From Deltaproteobacteria bacterium (GTDB taxonomy: Bacteria; Desulfobacterota; Dissulfuribacteria; Dissulfuribacterales; JALVPX01), in assembly GCA_027031565.1 (NCBI GenBank), contig JALVPX010000082.1, positions 1 through 43,599 on the forward strand: a DNA stretch of 43,599 bases, read 5' to 3'. The notes beneath the pieces were generated by a model. That model did not search any database. It was not told where the DNA came from and saw nothing but the letters and a program-made list of their open reading frames with translations. Of the stretch, positions 8,867-15,296 are shown piece by piece. How positions within the stretch are numbered: the first letter of the stretch is position 1; every line of letters begins with the position of its first letter. The translations under genes and the position numbers were made by a program.

Positions 8867-9628
8867 TCATCCTTCCCCTCGGGTAAGAAAGGTCCTCACC
8901 TTGGGATGCAAATCCTTTTTCTGTAAGAGCTCCTGAGGAGGTCCCGAAGCTATCATGGTGCGCGACTCTGCATCCAGAAAGACCGAATTGGTTGCAACTG
9001 CAAATATGCTAGGAAGCTCATGAGTCACCAGGACTATCGTGGCCCCAAGGCTTTTGCGCAATTCCAAGATCAGCTCGTCCATGCGTTTCGAGCTGATTGG
9101 GTCGAGACCTGCTGAGGGCTCATCAAAAAACAAGATTTCAGGGTCCAGGGCCATGGCCCGGGCAATACCTGCCCGTTTTCTCATACCCCCACTTATTTCA
9201 GAGGGATAAAAGTCTTCATATCCCCCAAGACCCACGAGAGCCAGCTTGAAACCCACAAGCTCCCTTACGAAAACGGGATGAAGATCCAGGTACTGTTCAA
9301 TGGGTTCTGCCACATTTTCTGCAAGGGTCATGGAACTCCAGAGGGCACCGCGTTGATACATGACCCCGAAGCGCTGCATGCATGACTTCCTCTCAGCATG
9401 GCTGAGGTCCCAGAAACTCACGCCCCGGTAAAATATCCTGCCCTTCCTGGGTGCCTTGAGGCCTATTAGGTGCTTCAGCAGGGTCGATTTTCCGCATCCG
9501 CTGTCTCCCATTATCACGAAGACATCTCCCTCGTTCACATCAAAAGAAAGGCCCTGCTGGATTACAAAATCACCATAGGCCATTGTCAGATCTTCTACCT
9601 TTATGTGACTGCTGCCGCTTTTGTCCAT
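8867..9628 (-). CDS. MlaF-type ABC transporter ATP-binding protein
   Basis: Cytoplasmic ATPase that powers phospholipid transport by the cassette. Walker A is GDSGCGKST (residues 41-49), the signature is ISGGMRKR (about 145-152), and Walker B is EILFFDEPSAGLD (about 165-177), ending in a switch His in LVTHE. The GGMRKR form of the signature is characteristic of MlaF/Ttg2A relatives. It starts two bases after the permease stop. No odd features. Confidence 0.93.
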   Translation of the reverse strand: MDKSGSSHIKVEDLTMAYGDFVIQQGLSFDVNEGDVFVIMGDSGCGKSTLLKHLIGLKAPRKGRIFYRGVSFWDLSHAERKSCMQRFGVMYQRGALWSSMTLAENVAEPIEQYLDLHPVFVRELVGFKLALVGLGGYEDFYPSEISGGMRKRAGIARAMALDPEILFFDEPSAGLDPISSKRMDELILELRKSLGATIVLVTHELPSIFAVATNSVFLDAESRTMIASGPPQELLQKKDLHPKVRTFLTRGEG

Positions 9629-9630
9629 TA

Positions 9631-10779
9631 TTATATTCCAAGCAGATCACATATAACGGCAAAAATGCCGTCCAACAACACAATCAACACTATGGAGACG
9701 ACCACGGCCGAGGTAGCAGCAAGGCCCACGTTATAGGCAGATTTGCCGCACTTTATGCCCTTCATGCAACCGGAAACAGCTATCACCAGGCCGAATAAAA
9801 AGCTTTTTATAACACCAAGTAGAAAATGATTCAAATTAAGGGCCTCAACCGTTTGATTGTAATATTGCACTATGGGAATATCCAGCATACTTGCAGCAAC
9901 CACCAGGCCTCCGAGCATACCAACCACATCGGCATATATGCACAGGAGGGGCATCATAATGCTCAAGGCTGCGACACGCGGCAGGACAAGATATTCCATT
10001 GGAGAAAAACCAAAGGTTTTCAAGGCGTCAATTTCTTCGTTTACCTGCATGGTGCCGAGCTGAGCCGCGAAAGCAGCTCCGGTGCGGCCGGCCATTATGA
10101 TCCCTGTCATCATGGCACCCATCTCCCTGGCCATTCCTATGCCTACCAAGTCGGCAACATATATTTCAGCCCCAAAAATCTTGAGCTGCACCGCGCCTAC
10201 AAAGGCAAGAATGAGCCCTACCAGCCCGCTTATGAGGGAAACTATGGGAAGTGCGCTGGGTCCACAGTCATTTAAAAATGTGAAAAAATCTCTAGATCGG
10301 GATTTTGCCTTCCCCTGGAGAAGAGCAATAAGAGCCAAGGTCAAATCCCCCACAAACTCTAGTACACCCGCGACTGCGCCAGCTGCCTGGAATGTCTTGC
10401 TGCCCAGGCTAGCAAGGAGGCCAGGCGGCGTCTGTTTTTCCCCAGCCTCGACTTCCGGAACCGCCCTGGCAAGGGATACCAGGCGCTGGACCCCCGCAGG
10501 CACCATTGCCATATCAACTTGCACCTGATCTGGGCACAGCTCCAGGAATTTGATCAAAAAGGTCACAAAGATACTGTCCCATTTGTGAACCTTGGAGGCG
10601 TCAACCACATATTGGTGTACGTCGCTTCTTTGCGACTCCTGGACAATCCTGGAAATTAATGAATAATCGGGCAGATCGTCTTTTACCGTCCAGCTGCCTG
10701 AGAATATCAAAAGCATTTTACCGGCTGCATCCAGCCTATGTTCCAGTCTTGTTTTGGTATTTTGGGGAATAGCGTCCAT
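9631..10779 (-). CDS. MlaE-family permease with N-terminal STAS (MlaB-like) domain
   Basis: Inner-membrane permease of the lipid-transport ABC complex. Residues about 1-115 look like a STAS domain, with DASKVHKWDSIFVTFL as the conserved strand-loop-helix, so the accessory role that MlaB plays as a separate protein in E. coli is probably fused here. From about residue 140 the MlaE permease follows, with several hydrophobic helices and the conserved core VGIGMAREMGAMMTGIIMAG followed by GTMQVNEEIDAL. First gene of its operon. Its start region is part of a 20-base tandem repeat (10777-10816). Confidence 0.92.
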   Translation of the reverse strand: MDAIPQNTKTRLEHRLDAAGKMLLIFSGSWTVKDDLPDYSLISRIVQESQRSDVHQYVVDASKVHKWDSIFVTFLIKFLELCPDQVQVDMAMVPAGVQRLVSLARAVPEVEAGEKQTPPGLLASLGSKTFQAAGAVAGVLEFVGDLTLALIALLQGKAKSRSRDFFTFLNDCGPSALPIVSLISGLVGLILAFVGAVQLKIFGAEIYVADLVGIGMAREMGAMMTGIIMAGRTGAAFAAQLGTMQVNEEIDALKTFGFSPMEYLVLPRVAALSIMMPLLCIYADVVGMLGGLVVAASMLDIPIVQYYNQTVEALNLNHFLLGVIKSFLFGLVIAVSGCMKGIKCGKSAYNVGLAATSAVVVSIVLIVLLDGIFAVICDLLGI

Positions 10780-10816
10780 CTAAACAACCAACACTCCATC
10801 TAAATAGCCAATACTT
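10777..10816. repeat. Imperfect tandem 20-bp repeat covering the mlaE start codon
   Basis: Two adjacent 20-base units (10777-10796 and 10797-10816), each beginning CATCTAAA, agree at 16 of 20 positions. On the minus strand each ends in ATG: one is the mlaE start (10779) and the other is an out-of-frame ATG 20 bases upstream. The duplication sits in the 133-base gap between mlaE and comM. No Shine-Dalgarno of note precedes either ATG. Confidence 0.6.
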
Positions 10817-10911
10817 TATCAACTGCATCCATTTTCCGAAATAGAAAATTGGTGGGCTCACTCAAAATTTATTTTTGAAAAAAAATGGGCCTTCCATTAC
10901 CGGATTCGAAA

Positions 10912-12444
10912 ATGCTTGCACATGCAAAAAGCGGCGCAACATTGGGAATTGATGCCTATCCAATTGAAGTGGAAGTCGATGTGGCCCAAGGGCTTCCAGC
11001 CTTCAATATGGTGGGTCTTCCCGAAGGTGCGGTACGGGAGAGCAGGGAACGGGTAAAAGCGGCCATAAAAAATTGCGGTTATCCATATCCGACCCAAAGA
11101 ATAACCGTAAACCTCGCTCCGGCAGACATCAAGAAAGAGGGCTCGGGGCTTGACCTGCCCATCGCCTGCGGCATCCTGTGCGCAGCAGGCGCAATTCCCC
11201 AGGAAAAACTGGAACGTTACTGCCTGATAGGGGAACTCTCCCTTGATGGCTCGGTAAGGGCAGCAAAGGGTATCCTGCCGCTGGCCTTGGCAGCTTCGAA
11301 ATGGCCTGTGGAGGGGTTGCTGCTTCCAGAGGAAAATGGTTCTGAGGCTGCCATAGTGGAAGAGGCAAGGGTCTTTCCTGTAAAACATCTGTCAGAGGTA
11401 GTGGAATTTTTTCTCGGGAATCTTGAAATAAACAGAAAGAAGATCGATTCCCATTCCTTCTTTAAAAGCGACCCTGATCACTACGAGGTCGACTTCAAGG
11501 ATGTGCTGGGCCAGGAACAGGCCAAAAGGGCCTTGGAAGTGGCAGCAGCCGGGGGCCACAATGTGTTGATGACCGGGCCGCCGGGGTCTGGCAAGACCAT
11601 GCTTGCCAAGAGGCTTCCAACAATACTGCCCCCGTTGACCTTTGAGGAAGCGCTTGAAACTACGGCCATTTACAGCGTATCTGGCAAACTTCCTAGTGAT
11701 CGACCCCTGATCGTGCAGCGCCCCTTTTGTGCCCCGCACCACACGGTCTCCGATGCGGGCCTTATTGGCGGCGGCAATGTGCCGAAGGCGGGCCTTGTAA
11801 GCCTTGCGCACAACGGTATCCTCTTCATGGACGAGCTTCCGGAATTCAAAAAGAATGTGCTCGAATCCCTCAGGCAGCCCTTGGAGGATGGGGTGGTTAC
11901 CATAGCCAGGGCCTCCATGACCTTGACCTTTCCAGCCCGTTTCACCCTGGTATGTGCTCAGAATCCTTGTCCATGCGGCCACTTGGGCGACAGCAGAAAA
12001 AATTGTTCCTGCACCATAAACCAGATAAATCGCTACAGGAGCCGGATATCAGGCCCTTTGATGGATAGGATAGACATCCAGATAGAGGTGCCGGCCGTGG
12101 ATTACCGGGAGCTTTCAAGCAGCAGGGCCGGAAAATCGTCCAAAGAAATCAAGGCGCAGGTGGTATCGGCAAGGCACATCCAGGAAAGGCGTTTCAAGGG
12201 CCTTTCCATCCACACCAATGCCCAAATGGGTTCAAAGGAGATGAAAACCTTTTGCAGACTAAACACTGATCAGCAGGCGTTCATGGAAAAAGTGGCTGAA
12301 AAACTGGCCTTGAGTGCCCGGGCCTTTCACAGGATCATCAAAATAAGCAGGACCATAGCAGATCTGGCAAACAGTCAAGATATTCAACTGGATCACCTGG
12401 CTGAGGCAATCCAGTACAGGAGCCTGGACCGCCAGTTGATGTAG
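10912..12444 (+). CDS. comM: ComM/YifB-family Mg-chelatase-like AAA+ ATPase
   Basis: AAA+ helicase-like protein; in naturally transformable bacteria ComM promotes branch migration during DNA integration, and it is widely kept in others. The N-terminal Lon-protease-like domain shows GLPAFNMVGLPEGAVRESR-type residues and the SGLDLPIA motif. Walker A is GPPGSGKT (near residue 221) and Walker B is ILFMDELPEF (near 302). A zinc-finger-like C-P-C-G...C-x-C lies in the ATPase domain, and a C-terminal Mg-chelatase domain follows. I placed the start at ATG 10912, which aligns with the family start (MLAHAKSGATLG); an ATG at 10885 adds nine residues. Neither has a good ribosome site. It is transcribed away from mlaE. 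Confidence 0.93.
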   Translation: MLAHAKSGATLGIDAYPIEVEVDVAQGLPAFNMVGLPEGAVRESRERVKAAIKNCGYPYPTQRITVNLAPADIKKEGSGLDLPIACGILCAAGAIPQEKLERYCLIGELSLDGSVRAAKGILPLALAASKWPVEGLLLPEENGSEAAIVEEARVFPVKHLSEVVEFFLGNLEINRKKIDSHSFFKSDPDHYEVDFKDVLGQEQAKRALEVAAAGGHNVLMTGPPGSGKTMLAKRLPTILPPLTFEEALETTAIYSVSGKLPSDRPLIVQRPFCAPHHTVSDAGLIGGGNVPKAGLVSLAHNGILFMDELPEFKKNVLESLRQPLEDGVVTIARASMTLTFPARFTLVCAQNPCPCGHLGDSRKNCSCTINQINRYRSRISGPLMDRIDIQIEVPAVDYRELSSSRAGKSSKEIKAQVVSARHIQERRFKGLSIHTNAQMGSKEMKTFCRLNTDQQAFMEKVAEKLALSARAFHRIIKISRTIADLANSQDIQLDHLAEAIQYRSLDRQLM

Positions 12445-12548
12445 GCCGAATAAATCCACATCATCACCTGGGCAGGCGGTTATCTGCGAAAACAGCTCAG
12501 GCCAGGCCAGGGTGGCAAGCCTTAAAAAAATCATTAATAGTGGCCATT

Positions 12549-13238
12549 ATGGCTGAAGTTTTCCTGCTCGGCACCATACATCTCGATATCAAGTCTGCCC
12601 CCTTGTTGATGGCGGCCATCCTGGACTACAAACCCGATTTGATCACAGTGGAAATAAGCAGCTATTCTGTGAGGTACAGGCAGGCAATGTATCCTAAATG
12701 GCGTCTTTGCCTCAAAAGGGCCCTGAAACAGCTGCCTGCCAGGAAGCGGGGCCATCCGCAGGTCAAGCTCTTGAAACGCCAGATAACCATGCCCTACGAA
12801 TGGTCCGTTGCCAAAAGGTATGCCGATTGTGAAAATATACCTTGTTTGACCATTGATTCAGGAGAACTTGCCAAAAAGGAGCTGCCTTGCTGGGAAAAAA
12901 CGCTGCTTGCTGCTGATAATGTTAAATTTTTGGTAAAGGAACCCTGGTTCAGTCTGGAATCACATTTTTTGGAATGTCATAAACTGGCTAGCAAGCTGTG
13001 GAACAAACCTGATCCTGGACAACTACATACAGTTTTGGCCTTCTTGAAAGAACCGTTTTGGCAGAAGAGGGAACGAATTATGGCAACCAGGCTTAAACGC
13101 TTGTCAGGCCTTGATTGCAGGCTGGTCCACATCGGAGGATGGATGCATCTTCTGGATGGCCGGGGGCTCCCTAATTTGCTCTGCCAGCTGGGAGAGATCG
13201 TCTGTGAAAAAAAACTCATTTCAAGGCTTGGTGATTGA
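12549..13238 (+). CDS. TraB/PrgY/GumN-like protein, compact form
   Basis: Not firmly recognised. The first 40 residues read as a TraB/PrgY-like beginning: LLGTIHLD, then a run ending KPDLITVEIS, which matches the GTxH and glutamate motifs of that superfamily. Near the end, the RERIMATRL segment and a GGWMH (GxxH) motif match the second conserved block. Those four motifs are the presumed metal-site residues of the fold. At about 229 residues it lacks the membrane segments found in many TraB proteins and has no signal peptide, so it would be cytoplasmic. The start is uncertain: GTG at 12540 or ATG at 12549, with no Shine-Dalgarno. Function unknown. Confidence 0.55.
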   Translation: MAEVFLLGTIHLDIKSAPLLMAAILDYKPDLITVEISSYSVRYRQAMYPKWRLCLKRALKQLPARKRGHPQVKLLKRQITMPYEWSVAKRYADCENIPCLTIDSGELAKKELPCWEKTLLAADNVKFLVKEPWFSLESHFLECHKLASKLWNKPDPGQLHTVLAFLKEPFWQKRERIMATRLKRLSGLDCRLVHIGGWMHLLDGRGLPNLLCQLGEIVCEKKLISRLGD

Positions 13239-13519
13239 AACCGCATATCAGGCCCAAACCCTTTTTTAATGAGCGATTTGGCGAATTTTTCCTTGACAGG
13301 TATCGGTAGGTGGGAGTAGGTTCTTTAAGTGAGAGGAAGGTATGAATCCCCACTGAAAAGTTCAAAATCCAGGGTAGTTGGTCTGTGAGATCATTATCCC
13401 ATTTTTGCAAGAAAATTTTGCGATACTGAATAACTTTTGCTCGGGGTATTTTATTTATTGGGCATAACCTACAATTTATAAATAAAAATTATCCAAACAC
13501 CCAAGGGAGGACAAACATT
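13239..13519. other. Intergenic region, AT-rich upstream of the DUF4332 gene
   Basis: There is no gene in these 281 bases. The last 80 bases are very AT-rich and probably contain the promoter of the next gene, but I could not fix a clean -35/-10 pair. A TTGACA at 13293-13298 has a weak TAGGTT 18 bases downstream. No convincing terminator follows the TraB-like gene. A short repeat-like GCAAG...TTTTGC near 13408-13422 is weak. Confidence 0.4.
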
Positions 13520-13927
13520 ATGCCCTACAAAATTCAGGTAATTGAAGGTATTGGACCAGCATATGCAAAGAAGCTGGAAAAGGCCAACATTTTCACCACC
13601 GAGGATCTATTGAAAAATTGTGCCTCCGCAAAGGGCCGTAAAGAGGTGGCTGCAAAGACGGGCATTGATGCCTCTGTGCTGCTTAAGTGGACTAACATGG
13701 CTGACCTCATGCGCATTTCCGGCATAGCTGGTCAATTTGCCGAACTTCTTAAGGCGGCCGGTGTGGATACTGTCAAGGAGCTTCGCAACAGAAAGGCAGA
13801 AAACCTGGCGGCCAAGATGGCCGAAGTGAACAAGTCCAAGAAGCTTACCAGGGCCGTTCCGCCAGCCAAGACAGTTGCAAAGTGGATAAAGGCTGCGAAG
13901 TCATTAAAACCCAGGATTACGCATTAA
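13520..13927 (+). CDS. DUF4332 (helix-hairpin-helix) protein
   Basis: A 135-residue protein built of two similar halves. The first opens with VIEGIGPAYAKKLEKANI, a helix-hairpin-helix-like IEGIGP.YA.KL motif; the second has MRISGIAGQFAELLKAAGVD. This is the pattern of DUF4332, which resembles DNA-binding HhH domains of topoisomerases and polymerases. No enzymatic residues are seen and no signal peptide, so it is cytoplasmic. A strong Shine-Dalgarno (AGGGAGGA) precedes the ATG. It lies 52 bases before the repeat lipoprotein and could share a transcript with it. Role unknown; DNA binding is an inference from the fold. Confidence 0.82.
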   Translation: MPYKIQVIEGIGPAYAKKLEKANIFTTEDLLKNCASAKGRKEVAAKTGIDASVLLKWTNMADLMRISGIAGQFAELLKAAGVDTVKELRNRKAENLAAKMAEVNKSKKLTRAVPPAKTVAKWIKAAKSLKPRITH

Positions 13928-13979
13928 AATAAGGGAAGAAACCCTAAAGAAAAAATAAAGAGTAATAGGAGGAGTAAGC

Positions 13980-15134
13980 ATGAAAAGAACGATGGTACGA
14001 ATTTTGACAGGCACGGGCCTGGCTGTGGCCATGTTAGCCGCGGTTGGATGCACTGGTGGGACCCACAAGGTCAGTGTTGCCCCACCCCAGCAGAAGCAGA
14101 CAGCTCAAGCTGACCAGGACATTGCCAAGCTCAAGGCTGAACTAGCCAAGAAGGAAAGGACGATCAAAGAATATGAGTGCGCTCTCAAGGAAGCTGAAGC
14201 ACGTGCAGCAGCCAAGCCCAAGGTGACCGCGGCACCTGTGGCCGCTCCAAGCGGTTGCAAGACGCAACTGCTTCCGCCTGCAAAACCTGGCGAGTGCTAT
14301 GCCAGGGTGTTTGTACCACCTGTCTACAAGACTGTCACGGAAAAGGTTCTGGTTAAGGGACCCGGCGAAAAGATTAAAGTCATTCCCGCCAAATACAAAT
14401 GGGTGGAAGAAAAAGTGCTGGTCAAAGAAGCTGGCGAAAGGGTAGAAGTAGTGCCTGCCAAATACAAATGGGTGGAAGAAAAGGTACTTGTAAAGGAACC
14501 CGAAGTCCGCTACGTGGAAGTTCCTGCCAAATACAAATGGGTGGAAGAAAAAGTGCTGGTTGAGCCCGAACACACGGTTTGGAAGAAGGGGCGTGGTCCC
14601 ATTGAGAGGATTGACAATGCCACTGGAGAGATCATGTGTTTGGTCAAGGTTCCGGCAAAATACCGCACCGTACGCAAAAAGGTGATGGTTGAACCGCCCA
14701 AGGTAAAAAAGATCGAGACCCCTCCAGTCTACAAGACAGTCAAGAAAAGAGTAATGGTGGAGCCGCCCAAGACCAGGACAATCACCATTCCTCCTGTCTA
14801 TAAGACCGTCAAGAAAAAGGTATTGGTTACACCGCCCAAGGAGCAGCGCATCGAGATACCCCCTGTCTATAAGACCGTTACACGGGTGGAGAAGGTCAGC
14901 GACGGCCGCCTCGAGTGGAGAAGGGTGCTGTGCGAGACAAATGCCACGCCTGGCATGATCATGAAGATTCAGCGTGCCCTTAAAAGGGCTGGCTTCAATC
15001 CAGGCCCGATCGACGGCGTATTGGGTAGCGAGACAATGAGGGCCGTGCGCGCCTTCCAGAAAAAGAACGGCTTGGCCACAGGCGGCCTTACCTATGAAAC
15101 AATCAAGAAGCTTGGCGTCGATATTGCCGGCTGA
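13980..15134 (+). CDS. Repeat-containing lipoprotein with C-terminal peptidoglycan-binding domain
   Basis: A predicted lipoprotein with a mosaic layout. Signal peptide and lipobox end at Cys24 (LAAVGC). A Lys/Glu/Ala-rich coiled coil follows at about 45-85, then a Pro/Ala linker. Residues about 111-315 hold eight copies of a unit near 23 residues long, of the form P-[AV]-Y-K-x-V-x-x-K-V-[LM]-V with charged spacers; copies 2-4 share the core AKYKWVEEKVLV. The last 65 residues form a PG_binding_1 domain (IQRALKRAGFNPGPIDGVLG). It probably spans from a lipid anchor to the peptidoglycan. Shine-Dalgarno TAGGAGGA and a strong terminator after the stop mark the gene clearly. I do not recognise the repeat region as a named family. 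Confidence 0.85.
   Translation: MKRTMVRILTGTGLAVAMLAAVGCTGGTHKVSVAPPQQKQTAQADQDIAKLKAELAKKERTIKEYECALKEAEARAAAKPKVTAAPVAAPSGCKTQLLPPAKPGECYARVFVPPVYKTVTEKVLVKGPGEKIKVIPAKYKWVEEKVLVKEAGERVEVVPAKYKWVEEKVLVKEPEVRYVEVPAKYKWVEEKVLVEPEHTVWKKGRGPIERIDNATGEIMCLVKVPAKYRTVRKKVMVEPPKVKKIETPPVYKTVKKRVMVEPPKTRTITIPPVYKTVKKKVLVTPPKEQRIEIPPVYKTVTRVEKVSDGRLEWRRVLCETNATPGMIMKIQRALKRAGFNPGPIDGVLGSETMRAVRAFQKKNGLATGGLTYETIKKLGVDIAG
14386..14560 (+). repeat. Three in-phase DNA repeats inside the lipoprotein gene
   Basis: Nearly identical 30-35-base stretches encoding AKYKWVEEKVLV begin at about 14388, 14457 and 14526, spaced exactly 69 bases (23 codons) apart. The low divergence among these three copies, compared with the other five units, suggests recent expansion by slippage or unequal recombination. 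Copy number could differ between strains. Confidence 0.85.
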
Positions 15135-15160
15135 TTGCAAACCGTTATAAGCTGAACCTG

Positions 15161-15192
15161 GCCCTGCTGGTTGTGACCGGCAGGGCTTTTTT
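15161..15192 (+). terminator. Rho-independent terminator after the repeat lipoprotein
   Basis: An 11-base stem (15161-15171 pairing with 15176-15186, core GCCCTGC/GCAGGGC, one G-T pair) with a four-base loop is followed directly by six T. It lies 27 bases beyond the stop codon. Confidence 0.92.
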
Positions 15193-15210
15193 GTTTCTGT
15201 TTCAGGGCAT

Positions 15211-15239
15211 TTGAATTATGTGTGCCAAAAATGTTATAA
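15211..15239 (+). promoter_or_regulatory. Candidate sigma-70 promoter for the HerA-like ATPase gene
   Basis: TTGAAT (15211-15216) and TTATAA (15234-15239) are 17 bases apart, between the terminator and the next gene. The start codon is 58 bases beyond the -10 element. Confidence 0.55.
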
Positions 15240-15296
15240 GTTCTTGCATAAAATGGTTTGTGATGATGTCCATCCAAAAGATTGCGGAGTACAGGC

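Noticed and set aside
13293..13355. A tiny reading frame after AGAGGAAGG in the gap before the DUF4332 gene (ATG plus three codons and TGA)
   Set aside because: Four codons with no conserved feature; the ribosome-site-like stretch is likely chance.
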